A stretch of DNA of 64,000 nt, from assembly GCA_963708735.1 (NCBI GenBank), contig CAVPTW010000005.1, forward strand, positions 248,001 through 312,000, in the 5' to 3' direction. Below, in pieces: positions 28,413 through 38,805 of the stretch (positions are counted from its first letter, which is position 1; each line of letters starts with the position of its first letter). Source of the DNA: JAGPUQ01 sp963708735. Lineage in GTDB: Bacteria; Pseudomonadota; Gammaproteobacteria; Pseudomonadales; Porticoccaceae. The notes beneath the pieces were generated by a model. That model made no database searches. It saw only the letters and a list, made by a program, of their open reading frames with translations, and was not told the DNA's origin. The translations under genes and the position numbers were made by a program.

Positions 28413-31400
28413 TCAAGGTTCATCGTTGCCAGCGCTGAGCGCCTCGGTCAGAGCCGCCTCGACGTCCGTCGCCGATACGCCACCGGCCACCTGTTCGACC
28501 GCTTCCCGCGACTTGCGCCGCAGCGCGTGATACGCCTGACCGGTGCCCGCGGGTATCAGACGGCCTACCACGACGTTTTCCTTCAGGCCGCGCAGGTTGT
28601 CGACCTTGCCGGTGACTGCCGCCTCCGTAAGCACCCGCGTGGTTTCCTGAAACGAAGCCGCCGAAATGAAGCTCTCGGTTGCCAACGATGCCTTGGTGAT
28701 ACCCAACAGCGAACGTTCGTACCGAGCGGGCATCCTGTCGTTCTCGCGCAACGCCTCGTTTGCGTCCTGCACCTGGGCATATTCCAGTTGCTCGCCCGGG
28801 ATGAAATCGGAATCGCCCGATTCGACAATCTCGACCTTGCGCAGCATCTGCCGCACGATCACTTCGATGTGCTTGTCATTGATTCGCACGCCCTGCAACC
28901 GGTAGACCTCCTGAATCTCATTGACAATGTATTTCGCCAAGGCTTCCACACCCTTGAGGCGCAGAATGTCGTGGGGACTCGATGGTCCCTCGGAAATGAC
29001 TTCGCCCCGGGCCACCTGCTCGCCTTCGTAGACGTTGAGCTGGCGCCATTTCTGGATCAGCTCCTCATGGGGCTCGCTGCCATCCGCAGGCGTAATGATC
29101 AGACGCCGCTTACCCTTCGTTTCCTTGCCAAAGGTGATGGTGCCGGAAATCTCCGCGAGGATTTCGGGATCCTTGGGTTTGCGCGCCTCGAACAGATCGG
29201 CGACGCGTGGCAAACCGCCGGTGATGTCCCTGGTCTTCAGTCCTTCCTGCGGTATTCTCGCGATCACATCGCCAACACCGACCTGATCATTGTCGTTAAC
29301 CATGATGATCGCGTCGGTCGGCAGCATGTAGTGTGCCGGCACAGTGGAGTTGGAGAAGCACAGCTCTTTGCCGTCGGCACCGAGCAGGGTAATCATGGGC
29401 TTCATGTCCTTGCCCGCCGCCCGGCGCTCGTTGGGATCGATCACCACGGTGCTGGTCTGCCCGGTGACCTCGTCGGTCTGCCGCCGAATGCTCAGGCCCT
29501 CTTCCATCCCGGAAAACGCCACCCGGCCCTCTACCTCGGTAATGATGGGGTGGGTGTGGGGATCCCAGCTCGCTACCACCACGCCGGGCTGTACCTTGGC
29601 GCCGTCCACGACGCGGATCACCGCGCCATAGGGCAGCTTGTAACGCTCGCGCTCGCGCCCGCTGTCATCCGCGATGGCCAATTCACCGGAACGCGATACC
29701 GCCACCAGATCACCGCTGCGGCGTTGCGCCACCTTGGCGCCCACCAGACGGACGGTACCACCCGTCTTGACCTGGATACTGTCCGCTGCCGACGCTCGGG
29801 ATGCCGCACCGCCGATGTGGAAGGTGCGCATGGTGAGCTGGGTGCCCGGCTCGCCGATTGACTGGGCGGCGATTACGCCGACTGCTTCACCGGGGTTGAT
29901 GCGGTGTCCGCGCGCCAGATCACGGCCATAACACTGGGCACAGATGCCGTAGCGGGTTTCACAGGTAATCGGCGAGCGCACCAGTATCTCATCGACGCCT
30001 GCCCGTTCGATCACGCCCACCAGCTTCTCGTCGATCAGCGTATTGGCGGGAACCACAGGCTCTTTGCCGCCGGCCGCGTAAATATCATGGACAACCACGC
30101 GCCCGAGGATGCGATCACCCAGAGTTTCAATGATGTCACCGCCCTCGATCACCGGCGCCATCAACAGACCCTGATCGGTGCCGCAGTCGATTTCGGTCAC
30201 CACCAGATCCTGGGCCACGTCCACCAGGCGACGGGTGAGATAACCCGAGTTGGCGGTTTTCAGCGCTGTATCGGCGAGGCCTTTGCGCGCGCCGTGGGTC
30301 GAAATGAAATATTGGAGGACATTGAGGCCTTCGCGAAAATTGGCGGTGATCGGTGTTTCGATAATGGAACCGTCGGGACGCGCCATCAATCCGCGCATAC
30401 CGGCCAGCTGCCGAATCTGGGCCGGCGAACCCCGCGCACCGGAATCCGCCATGACATAGACGGAGTTGAAGGAGTTTTGCTGAACCTCCTTGCCCTCTTT
30501 GTTGACCACAGTCTCTTTCGAAATAACTTCCATCATGGCTTTCGCCACCAGATCGTTAGCGCGCGACCAGATGTCGATAACCTTGTTGTACTTCTCACCC
30601 TGCGTCACCAGGCCGGAGGCGAACTGGGTTTCGATCTCCAGTACTTCGCGCTCTGCCTGCGAAACAATTTCGGCTTTCTCGTCGGGGATGACGAAGTCGT
30701 CGACCCCGATGGATACGCCGGATCGGGTCGAAAAATCGAATCCCGTGTACATCAATTGGTCGGCAAAGATGACGGTGTCCTTGAGGCCAAGCGTCCGGTA
30801 GCAATGGTTGATGATCCGGGAGATGGCCTTCTTGTTCATGTCCTGGTTGACCAGGTCGTAGCTCAGGCCTCGTGGCACGATGTTCCACAGCAGGGCTCTG
30901 CCCACCGTGGTTTCCCGGAGGGTGACGCTCTCGGTGAAGCTGCCGTCTTCTTCGCGCCGCGCCTCGCTGATGCGCACCCTGACTCGCGCCTGCAGATCGA
31001 CCTGCTCGGAATAAAACGCCCGCGAGACTTCCTGCAGGTCGGAAAACGCCATGCCCTCGCCCCGCGCGTTCACGCGCTCGCGAGTCATGTAATACAGGCC
31101 CAGCACCACGTCCTGGGAAGGCACGATGATGGGTTCACCGCTGGCCGGCGACAGGATATTGTTGGTCGACATCATGAGCGCGCGCGCTTCGAGCTGCGCT
31201 TCCAGCGTCAGCGGCACGTGGACCGCCATCTGGTCACCGTCGAAGTCGGCGTTGTAGGCAGCGCACACCAGGGGATGCAACTGGATGGCCTTGCCCTCAA
31301 TAAGCGTAGGCTCGAAAGCCTGGATACCTAGCCGGTGCAGAGTCGGCGCCCGGTTCAACAGCACCGGGTGCTCGCGGATCACATCGTCGAGGATGTCCCA

Positions 31401-32624
31401 CACGACGGGCTCCTCACGCTCGACCATTTTCTTCGCGGCCTTGATGGTGGTGGCGAGGCCCTGGGTTTCGAGTTTGGAAAAAATGAAGGGCTTGAACAAT
31501 TCCAGCGCCATGCGCTTGGGCAGGCCGCACTGGTGAAGCCTGAGAGTCGGACCCACCACGATCACCGAGCGCCCGGAATAATCGACACGCTTGCCGAGCA
31601 GATTCTGCCGGAACCGACCCTGCTTGCCCTTGATCATGTCGGCGAGGGATTTCAGCGGCCGCTTGTTGGAGCCGGTAATCGCGCGACCGCGCCGACCGTT
31701 GTCGAGCAACGCATCCACGGATTCTTGCAGCATGCGCTTTTCATTGCGCACAATGATATCCGGCGCGCTGAGCTCCAGCAGTCGCTTGAGACGGTTGTTG
31801 CGGTTGATGACCCGACGATACAGATCGTTGAGATCGGAGGTTGCGAAGCGACCGCCGTCCAGGGGTACCAGCGGGCGCAAATCCGGCGGCAAAACCGGCA
31901 GTACATCCAGAATCATCCACTCGGGACGGTTGCCGGAGCCACTGAAGGCCTCCAGCAGCTTCAGACGCTTGGAAAGTTTTTTGACCTTGGTTTCCGAACG
32001 CGTTTCGGGAATTTCCTCGCGCAGACGCGCGACTTCGCTGTCGAGATCCAGATCGCGCAGCAGCGCCTGGATGGCTTCGGCACCCATCATGGCGACGAAC
32101 TCGCCGCCGAATTCTTCCATCGCCTGATAGTACTCTTCGTCGCTCAGCAGCTGACCCGCTTCCAGCGTGGTCATTCCCGGATCGACAACGACAAAGGATT
32201 CAAAATACAGCACACGCTCGATTTCGCGCAGCGTCATGTCGAGCGCGAGACCGATCCGCGACGGCAAGGATTTGAGAAACCAGATGTGCGCAACGGGACT
32301 CGCCAGTTCGATGTGTCCCATGCGGTCGCGACGTACTTTGGCGTGGGTGACTTCGACGCCGCATTTTTCGCAGACGATGCCGCGATGTTTCATGCGCTTG
32401 TACTTGCCGCACAGACACTCGAAATCCTTGATAGGACCAAAAATCTTGGCGCAGAACAATCCGTCCCGCTCCGGCTTGAAGGTGCGGTAGTTGATGGTTT
32501 CGGGTTTGCGAACTTCGCCAAAGGACCAGGAGCGAATCATGTCCGGAGACGCGAGTCCGATGCGGATGCCGTCGAAGTCGCCGATGTGGTCCTGCGTCTT
32601 GAGCAGATTGAGCAAGTCTTTCAA
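28413..32624 (-). CDS. rpoC: DNA-directed RNA polymerase subunit beta'
   Basis: Catalytic subunit of RNA polymerase. The 1403-aa product has the first zinc site (CGKYKRMKHRGIVCEKCGVE), the active-site Mg loop NADFDGDQMAVHVPL and the bridge helix/trigger-loop region (GLMARPDGSIIETPITANFR and ESIGEPGTQLT-like QSIGEPGTQLTMRTFHIGG). A second zinc cluster lies around ETRYGICAQCYGRDLARGH. All elements look intact. It follows rpoB by 62 bases. Confidence 0.99.
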   Translation of the reverse strand: MKDLLNLLKTQDHIGDFDGIRIGLASPDMIRSWSFGEVRKPETINYRTFKPERDGLFCAKIFGPIKDFECLCGKYKRMKHRGIVCEKCGVEVTHAKVRRDRMGHIELASPVAHIWFLKSLPSRIGLALDMTLREIERVLYFESFVVVDPGMTTLEAGQLLSDEEYYQAMEEFGGEFVAMMGAEAIQALLRDLDLDSEVARLREEIPETRSETKVKKLSKRLKLLEAFSGSGNRPEWMILDVLPVLPPDLRPLVPLDGGRFATSDLNDLYRRVINRNNRLKRLLELSAPDIIVRNEKRMLQESVDALLDNGRRGRAITGSNKRPLKSLADMIKGKQGRFRQNLLGKRVDYSGRSVIVVGPTLRLHQCGLPKRMALELFKPFIFSKLETQGLATTIKAAKKMVEREEPVVWDILDDVIREHPVLLNRAPTLHRLGIQAFEPTLIEGKAIQLHPLVCAAYNADFDGDQMAVHVPLTLEAQLEARALMMSTNNILSPASGEPIIVPSQDVVLGLYYMTRERVNARGEGMAFSDLQEVSRAFYSEQVDLQARVRVRISEARREEDGSFTESVTLRETTVGRALLWNIVPRGLSYDLVNQDMNKKAISRIINHCYRTLGLKDTVIFADQLMYTGFDFSTRSGVSIGVDDFVIPDEKAEIVSQAEREVLEIETQFASGLVTQGEKYNKVIDIWSRANDLVAKAMMEVISKETVVNKEGKEVQQNSFNSVYVMADSGARGSPAQIRQLAGMRGLMARPDGSIIETPITANFREGLNVLQYFISTHGARKGLADTALKTANSGYLTRRLVDVAQDLVVTEIDCGTDQGLLMAPVIEGGDIIETLGDRILGRVVVHDIYAAGGKEPVVPANTLIDEKLVGVIERAGVDEILVRSPITCETRYGICAQCYGRDLARGHRINPGEAVGVIAAQSIGEPGTQLTMRTFHIGGAASRASAADSIQVKTGGTVRLVGAKVAQRRSGDLVAVSRSGELAIADDSGRERERYKLPYGAVIRVVDGAKVQPGVVVASWDPHTHPIITEVEGRVAFSGMEEGLSIRRQTDEVTGQTSTVVIDPNERRAAGKDMKPMITLLGADGKELCFSNSTVPAHYMLPTDAIIMVNDNDQVGVGDVIARIPQEGLKTRDITGGLPRVADLFEARKPKDPEILAEISGTITFGKETKGKRRLIITPADGSEPHEELIQKWRQLNVYEGEQVARGEVISEGPSSPHDILRLKGVEALAKYIVNEIQEVYRLQGVRINDKHIEVIVRQMLRKVEIVESGDSDFIPGEQLEYAQVQDANEALRENDRMPARYERSLLGITKASLATESFISAASFQETTRVLTEAAVTGKVDNLRGLKENVVVGRLIPAGTGQAYHALRRKSREAVEQVAGGVSATDVEAALTEALSAGNDEP

Positions 32625-32686
32625 GGCCTTTCCTCCAGTGTGCGGACCGGCGCGCTGTCAGCCGGTCCGCGGGACAGGGTAAGCGG

Positions 32687-35600
32687 TTACTCGTACTCCA
32701 GATCGATATTGATCCCCAGCGAGCGAATTTCCTTCACCAGCACGTTGAACGACTCGGGCATGCCGGGTTCCATGCGATGGTCCCCGTCCACGATGTTCTT
32801 GTACATCTTGGTGCGACCGTTGACGTCGTCCGATTTGACGGTAAGCATTTCCTGGAGGGTATAGGAGGCGCCGTAGGCCTCGAGCGCCCACACCTCCATC
32901 TCCCCGAAGCGCTGGCCACCGAATTGCGCCTTGCCACCCAGCGGCTGCTGGGTCACCAGACTGTATGAACCGGTGGAGCGGGCGTGCATCTTGTCGTCGA
33001 CCAGGTGGTTGAGCTTGAGCATGTACATATAGCCCACGGTGACCGGGCGGCTGAAGGCATCGCCGGTACGCCCATCGTGCAGCGTCATCTGGCCGCTTTC
33101 CGGCAGATCGGCGAGTCGCAGCAGGGACTTGATCTCCCCTTCGCTGGCACCATCGAACACCGGCGTTGCCATGGGGACACCGGCACTGAGATTACCCGCG
33201 AGCGCCAGAATCTCGGTGTCACTCAGGGTATCGAGATCGACGCTGGTAACACCCTGCCCCGTAGAGTAGATCTCATGGAGAAAACCTCTCAGCTCGACAA
33301 TCTTGCGCTGCGCCTTAAGCATCGCTGCAAGCTTCTCGCCGAGACCCTTGGCCGCCAGCCCGAGGTGGGTTTCCAGAATCTGCCCGACGTTCATCCGCGA
33401 AGGCACGCCCAGTGGATTCAACACGATATCGACCGGCACGCCGTTCTTGTCGTAGGGCATGTCCTCGACCGCCATGATGGCGGAAATCACACCCTTGTTA
33501 CCGTGTCGCCCGGCCATCTTGTCGCCCGGCTGCACCCGGCGCTTGACCGCCAGATAGACCTTGATGATCTTGAGCACGCCCGGCGCCAGATCGTCGCCGG
33601 CACCGACCTTGCGTTTTTTGTCCGCGAACCGCTCGTCGAGCAACTTTCGTCGCTCGGCAAGCTGGTGCTCGGCGGCCACCAGCTGGTCGTTGAGCACCTG
33701 ATTGTCCATCCGCACCTTGAACCACTGCTCGTGATCCAGTTTGGCGGCAATCTCCGCCGTCAGCAGATCGCCTTTCTTGAGTCCGGGCGCCCGGACTACC
33801 GGTGATCCCACCAGAGCAGAGCACAGGCGCGCGAAAGTCGCATTTTCGACAATGCGGTATTCGTCGTTCAGATCCTTGCGGAACTGATCCAGTTCGGCTT
33901 TTTCGATCTGCAGCGCGCGCGCATCTTTCTCGAGACCTTCACGGGTAAACACCTGAACATCGATCACCGTGCCCTTGGTACCGCTGGGCACCCGCAGGGA
34001 AGTGTCTTTGACGTCGCTCGCCTTCTCGCCAAAAATGGCGCGCAGCAGCTTTTCTTCCGGTGTCAGCTGGGTTTCGCCCTTGGGCGTCACCTTGCCGACC
34101 AGAATATCGCCGGCGCTGACTTCGGCACCGATGTAAACGATGCCGGACTCATCCAGACGGCGCAGGGCGGCATCGCCAATGTTGGGAATATCTGCCGTGA
34201 TTTCCTCGGAACCCAATTTGGTGTCCCGCGCCACGCAGGTGAGCTCCTGGATGTGGATGGTGGTGAAGCGATCATCCGCCACGACCCGCTCGGAAATGAG
34301 AATGGAATCCTCGAAGTTGTAGCCGTTCCAGGGCATGAACGCGATGCGCATGTTCTGACCGAGCGCGAGTTCGCCCAGATCCACCGAGGGTCCGTCGGCC
34401 AGGATATCGCCGCGCGCGACGACGTCACCCTGCTGCACAATGGCGCGCTGATTGATGCAGGTATTCTGGTTGGAGCGCGTGTATTTGATCAGATTGTAAA
34501 TGTCGACACCGGCATCGCCGGCCGCCACTTCACTGCCGTCCACGCGCACCACGATGCGTCCCGCGTCGGCACTTTCGACCACACCGCCGCGTCGGGCCAC
34601 CACGCAAACCCCGGAATCGCGGGCCACGAACCGCTCCATCCCGGTACCCACCAGGGGCTTCTCGGAACGCAGGGTGGGCACCGCCTGGCGCTGCATGTTG
34701 GAGCCCATCAGCGCCCGGTTGGCGTCGTCATGTTCCAGAAAGGGAATGAGCGATGCCGCAACCGACACCACCTGGCGCGGCGACACGTCCATGTACTCCA
34801 CTTCGCTCGGCGGCTTCATGGTGGATTCGCCACCATGGCGCACGGAGACCAGCTCCTCCGATAACTCGCGGCGCTTGTTGACCAATGCGGACGCCTGGGC
34901 GATCACATGGTCGGCTTCGTTGATGGCCGAGAGAAATTCGATGTGATCGGTAAGCTTGCTGTTGATCACCTTGCGGTACGGCGTCTCGAGAAACCCGTAC
35001 TCGTTGGTGCGCGCATAGTTGGCCAGCGAATTGATCAGGCCGATGTTGGGCCCTTCCGGCGTTTCGATCGGACATACCCGACCGTAGTGCGTGGGGTGCA
35101 CATCACGCACCTCGAACCCGGCCCGTTCGCGGGTCAAACCGCCTGGCCCCAATGCCGATACCCGGCGCTTGTGCGTCACTTCCGACAGGGGATTGTTCTG
35201 ATCCATGAACTGCGACAGCTGGCTGGAGCCGAAGAACTCCTTCATCGCCGCAGCTACCGGTTTCGCGTTCACCATGTCCTGGGGCATCAGCCCTTCCGAC
35301 TCGGCAACCGATAACCGTTCCTTGACCGCACGTTCGACGCGCACCAGCCCGATACGGAACTGGTTTTCGGCCATTTCACCGACAGAGCGTACACGGCGGT
35401 TACCGAGGTGGTCGATATCGTCGACCGTGCCGCGGCCATTGCGAATATCGATGAGCGTGCGCAGTACATCGACGATGTCTTCACGTGCCAGCGTGCCCTG
35501 CCCTTCGACTTCTTCACGTCCGAGCCGGCGGTTGAACTTCATGCGGCCGACCGCAGACAGATCGTAGCGGTCGAGCGAGAAAAACAGATTGTTGAACAGC

Positions 35601-36766
35601 GTCTCGGCCGACTCCTTGGTCGGCGGCTCGCCCGGGCGCATCATCCGGTAGATCTCCACCAGCGCGTCCATCTGACTGCGCGTCGCATCGATCCGGAGGG
35701 TCTCGGAAATAAAGGGGCCGCGATCGATATCATTGGTGTAGATCGTCTCGATGAGCTCCAGTTTCTTGGCTTCAATCAGAGCAAGATCTGCCAGACTCAG
35801 CGCCGTATTGCAAGGCAACAGGATTTCGCCCGTCTCGGTATCCACGAGATCGCGCGCCAGGCTGCGCCCGACCAGATACTCCCGAGGCACTTCCAGTTGC
35901 GTAATGCCCGCCGCTTCGAGTTCGCGGATATGGCGCGCCGTGATGCGGCGCCCCTGTTCGATGATCACCTTGCCGCCACTGCCCTTGATGTCAAAGCTGG
36001 CGATATCGCCACGCAAACGCGCCGGCACCAGTTCGTAGCGGTAAACGCCATCCTGGCCGCAGTGGAATCGGCTGACCTCGTAAAACATACCGAGCATTTC
36101 TTCAGTCGTGTAACCCATGGCGCGCAGCAGCACGGTCGCGGGCAACTTGCGCCGCCGATCGATTCGCACATACACCAGATCCTTGGGATCGAATTCGAAA
36201 TCGAGCCAGGAACCGCGGTAAGGAATCACGCGGGCGGAAAACAGCAATTTCCCGGAAGAATGGGTTTTACCCTTGTCGTGATCGAAGAACACGCCGGGCG
36301 ACCGGTGCAGCTGGGAGACAATGACCCGCTCGGTGCCGTTGATGATAAAGGTGCCGTTATCCGTCATCAGCGGAACTTCGCCGAGGTAGACCTCCTGCTC
36401 CTTGATGTCCTTGATGGTCTTGTTGGGGGAATCCTTGTCGACCAGCACCAGCCGGACGCGAACCCGCAGCGGTGCCGCAAACGTTGCGCCACGGAGCTTG
36501 CACTCCTCCACATCAAACGCCGATTTGCCCAGCGCGTAATCGACGTACTCGAGCCGTGCGTTGCCGGAGTAACTTTCTATGGGAAACACCGAGTTGAGCG
36601 CGGCATGCAGCCCGGTGTTGGTCCGCTGCGCCACAGGCACGCCGGTTTGGGTGAACTTTCGATAGGAATCCAGCTGGATCGCCAGCAGATAAGGCTGTTC
36701 CATAACTTCGGACAGTTTTCCGAAATCCTTCCGGATTCGTTTCTTTTCAGTAAATGAATAGGCCAT
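32687..36766 (-). CDS. rpoB: DNA-directed RNA polymerase subunit beta
   Basis: The 1359-aa beta subunit. The rifampicin pocket (SSQLSQFMDQNNPLSEVTHK followed by RRVSALGPGGLTRERAGFEV) has wild-type residues at all common resistance positions, so sensitivity is expected. The C-terminal GGKAQFGGQRFGEMEVWALE and the clamp contacts are present. The length is close to the pseudomonad type. It is preceded by an attenuator-like hairpin that would set the ratio of rplJL to rpoBC transcripts. Confidence 0.99.
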   Translation of the reverse strand: MAYSFTEKKRIRKDFGKLSEVMEQPYLLAIQLDSYRKFTQTGVPVAQRTNTGLHAALNSVFPIESYSGNARLEYVDYALGKSAFDVEECKLRGATFAAPLRVRVRLVLVDKDSPNKTIKDIKEQEVYLGEVPLMTDNGTFIINGTERVIVSQLHRSPGVFFDHDKGKTHSSGKLLFSARVIPYRGSWLDFEFDPKDLVYVRIDRRRKLPATVLLRAMGYTTEEMLGMFYEVSRFHCGQDGVYRYELVPARLRGDIASFDIKGSGGKVIIEQGRRITARHIRELEAAGITQLEVPREYLVGRSLARDLVDTETGEILLPCNTALSLADLALIEAKKLELIETIYTNDIDRGPFISETLRIDATRSQMDALVEIYRMMRPGEPPTKESAETLFNNLFFSLDRYDLSAVGRMKFNRRLGREEVEGQGTLAREDIVDVLRTLIDIRNGRGTVDDIDHLGNRRVRSVGEMAENQFRIGLVRVERAVKERLSVAESEGLMPQDMVNAKPVAAAMKEFFGSSQLSQFMDQNNPLSEVTHKRRVSALGPGGLTRERAGFEVRDVHPTHYGRVCPIETPEGPNIGLINSLANYARTNEYGFLETPYRKVINSKLTDHIEFLSAINEADHVIAQASALVNKRRELSEELVSVRHGGESTMKPPSEVEYMDVSPRQVVSVAASLIPFLEHDDANRALMGSNMQRQAVPTLRSEKPLVGTGMERFVARDSGVCVVARRGGVVESADAGRIVVRVDGSEVAAGDAGVDIYNLIKYTRSNQNTCINQRAIVQQGDVVARGDILADGPSVDLGELALGQNMRIAFMPWNGYNFEDSILISERVVADDRFTTIHIQELTCVARDTKLGSEEITADIPNIGDAALRRLDESGIVYIGAEVSAGDILVGKVTPKGETQLTPEEKLLRAIFGEKASDVKDTSLRVPSGTKGTVIDVQVFTREGLEKDARALQIEKAELDQFRKDLNDEYRIVENATFARLCSALVGSPVVRAPGLKKGDLLTAEIAAKLDHEQWFKVRMDNQVLNDQLVAAEHQLAERRKLLDERFADKKRKVGAGDDLAPGVLKIIKVYLAVKRRVQPGDKMAGRHGNKGVISAIMAVEDMPYDKNGVPVDIVLNPLGVPSRMNVGQILETHLGLAAKGLGEKLAAMLKAQRKIVELRGFLHEIYSTGQGVTSVDLDTLSDTEILALAGNLSAGVPMATPVFDGASEGEIKSLLRLADLPESGQMTLHDGRTGDAFSRPVTVGYMYMLKLNHLVDDKMHARSTGSYSLVTQQPLGGKAQFGGQRFGEMEVWALEAYGASYTLQEMLTVKSDDVNGRTKMYKNIVDGDHRMEPGMPESFNVLVKEIRSLGINIDLEYE

Positions 36767-36853
36767 CGGCGCTCCCCACCAAGTTCACTCAAACATCAAT
36801 ACAGCGATTGCTGCTTTCCCACCCCGATCCACGCCGTGGCAGGAAAGCAGCAA

Positions 36854-36881
36854 AAGGCCGACGGGCCAGCCCGTCAGCCTT
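36854..36881 (-). terminator. Attenuator hairpin between rplL and rpoB
   Basis: On the minus strand AAGGCTGACGGG pairs with CCCGTCGGCCTT (one mismatch, 4-base loop) and is followed by TTTTGCTGCTTT. Its position between rplL and rpoB matches the partial terminator of E. coli that lowers rpoBC expression relative to rplJL. Confidence 0.8.
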
Positions 36882-36924
36882 CGTACGTCTTCCAAACGCC
36901 TGGTCGGCGTCAAATTCGCCGGAC

Positions 36925-37305
36925 TTACTTGACTTCGACGGTGGCGCCCGCTTCTTCGAGCTGCTTCTTGGCATCTTCTGCCTCAGCTTTCGAAACTCCT
37001 TCTTTAACGGTCGCCGGCGCTCCATCAACCAGATCCTTGGCTTCTTTCAGCCCGAGACCGGTCAGCGTCCGTACTGCCTTGATCACATTTACCTTCTTTT
37101 CGCCCGAGTTGGCCAGAATGACGTTGAACTCGGTCTGCTCTTCGGGAGCTTCGGCGGCATCGCCACCTGCAGCGGGGGCTGCCACGGCTACCGCCGCCGC
37201 TGCGGAAACACCGAATTTGGCTTCCATCGCCGCAACCAGCTCAACTACTTCCATTACGCTCATTTCCGCAATGGCATTCAAGATATCGTCTTTTGACAGA
37301 GCCAT
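36925..37305 (-). CDS. rplL: 50S ribosomal protein L7/L12
   Basis: Stalk protein present in several copies per ribosome that recruits translational GTPases. The 126-aa product has an N-terminal dimerisation helix (DILNAIAEMSVMEVVELVAA), an Ala-rich flexible hinge (SAAAAVAVAAPAAGGDAAEA) and the C-terminal GTPase-binding domain (KVNVIKAVRTLTGLGLKEAK). It lies 42 bases after rplJ. Confidence 0.98.
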   Translation of the reverse strand: MALSKDDILNAIAEMSVMEVVELVAAMEAKFGVSAAAAVAVAAPAAGGDAAEAPEEQTEFNVILANSGEKKVNVIKAVRTLTGLGLKEAKDLVDGAPATVKEGVSKAEAEDAKKQLEEAGATVEVK

Positions 37306-37347
37306 GAACTTACTCTCCTGTAACTGACAGAATTAATTGGACAACGA

Positions 37348-37878
37348 CTACGCGGCCGCCTTTTTCTGGTCCGCCACCGCCGCAATCACACGTACAACTT
37401 TGGTCGGCACCTCGTTGAAGGTACGGACCAGCTTGGTTACCGGGGCAATCATCACGCTGACCAATTGCGTCAGCGCCTGCTCCCGCGTCGGGAGACGCGC
37501 CAGGACATCGATCTGCGCGCCGTCGAGAACCCGCCCGCCAATCGACAATACCTTGATGTCGAATTTCGGGTTTTGCTTCGCGAAATCCTTGAACAACCGC
37601 GCGGCGGCGCCCGGATCCGTCATGGAAAAACCGAACAGGGACGGCCCGGCGAGTTCGTTATCCAGACACGCGAACGAAGTGCCTGCAAAGGCGCGCTTGG
37701 CCAGCGAATTCTTGATCACCCGCAAAGCGACGCTCTGCTCCCTCGCGAGTCTGCGCAGCGCGGTAATGCCCGCCACGTTTACGCCGCGGGCGTCCGCGAC
37801 GACAAGGGATATCGCTTTGCTGGCGGTCTCGTTAACGCTGGCGACAATCGCCATTTTGTCTTCAAGATTCAATGCCAT
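37348..37878 (-). CDS. rplJ: 50S ribosomal protein L10
   Basis: Anchors L7/L12 dimers on 23S rRNA and, as L10-(L12)n, represses its own leader. The 176-aa product starts MALNLEDKMAIVASVNETAS and has VADARGVNVAGITALRRLAR and RVIKNSLAKRAFAGTSF. The frame is open to 38007, but the ATG at 37878, preceded by GGAGG, gives the family N-terminus. Confidence 0.97.
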   Translation of the reverse strand: MALNLEDKMAIVASVNETASKAISLVVADARGVNVAGITALRRLAREQSVALRVIKNSLAKRAFAGTSFACLDNELAGPSLFGFSMTDPGAAARLFKDFAKQNPKFDIKVLSIGGRVLDGAQIDVLARLPTREQALTQLVSVMIAPVTKLVRTFNEVPTKVVRVIAAVADQKKAAA

Positions 37879-38109
37879 CAGGTTTCCTCCTGGATTTGAC
37901 TGGAAACCTACCCAGTCCCGGTGTGCCGGCAACTGCCGGCGGTAATGGGTGAACAAATCCAGCTGAGCAAACTGAATCGGGTCACACCGTTTACGCGGGC
38001 GGCGCATCTGCCTCAGCAGGCAATCGATGCGTCTTTAAGCCCCTTGCGGGACACCAGCGGTCTTCAACGATCAGGGAGAACTGCGAACCTCCCAGACCCC
38101 AAAGCCGGT
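37879..38109 (-). ncRNA. rplJL leader (ribosomal protein L10 leader)
   Basis: A 231-base gene-free stretch upstream of rplJ. On the minus strand GCTGAG and CTCAGC (at 38012-38017 and 37962-37967) enclose about 44 bases, and nearer the gene a GCCGGC/GCCGGC hairpin occurs at 37925-37940. Position, size and the TGAGGCAGATGCGC segment fit the L10 leader, where L10-(L12)n binding blocks rplJ translation. The fold has not been computed. Confidence 0.6.
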
Positions 38110-38805
38110 TCAGAATTCCAGTGTCGACTGATCAATCACGAGCCCCGGGCCCATGGTCGAGGAGAGCGTCACTTTTTTCACATAAACACCCTTGGCCGAC
38201 GACGGCTTGGCCTTGACCAAGTCCGTCAGCAGGGCTTCGATATTCTCTTTGACGGCACGCGGTTCAAACTTGAGGCTGCCCACACCGCCGTGAATGATGC
38301 CGTTGCGGTCGGCGCGAAACCGCACCTGACCGGCCTTGGCATTTTTCACGGCCGTAACAACATCCGGCGTCACCGTGCCCGTCTTGGGGTTGGGCATCAA
38401 ACCGCGCGGGCCAAGTATCTGCCCCAACTGCCCGACCACGCGCATGGCATCGGGGCTCGCAATCACGACATCGAAATTCATCTCGCCGGCCTTGATGCGC
38501 TCCGCAAGATCCTCCATACCGACCAGATCCGCTCCGGCGGCTGTGGCGGATTCGGCGGCCGCGCCCTGGGCGAATACCGCGACGCGCACGGTCTTGCCCG
38601 TGCCATGGGGAAGCGTGGTGGCGCCCCGCACGGCCTGGTCGGATTTGCGCGGGTCAATACCCAGATTCACCGCGACCTCGAATGTCTCCACGAATTTCAC
38701 GGGCGGCAGACCTTGCAGCAGACTGACCGCTTCATCGAAGGCGTACAGTTTTCCGTGCTGAACCCGCTCGCCGATGACTTTCTGACGCTTTGACAACTTG
38801 GCCAT
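38110..38805 (-). CDS. rplA: 50S ribosomal protein L1
   Basis: Mobile-stalk protein that assists release of deacylated tRNA; in E. coli it represses rplKA translation. The 231-aa product has MAKLSKRQKVIGERVQHGKL, VNLGIDPRKSDQAVRGATTL and GPRGLMPNPKTGTVTPDV. The ATG at 38805 overlaps the rplK stop (TGATG); a GTG one codon upstream (38808) is less likely. Confidence 0.98.
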   Translation of the reverse strand: MAKLSKRQKVIGERVQHGKLYAFDEAVSLLQGLPPVKFVETFEVAVNLGIDPRKSDQAVRGATTLPHGTGKTVRVAVFAQGAAAESATAAGADLVGMEDLAERIKAGEMNFDVVIASPDAMRVVGQLGQILGPRGLMPNPKTGTVTPDVVTAVKNAKAGQVRFRADRNGIIHGGVGSLKFEPRAVKENIEALLTDLVKAKPSSAKGVYVKKVTLSSTMGPGLVIDQSTLEF

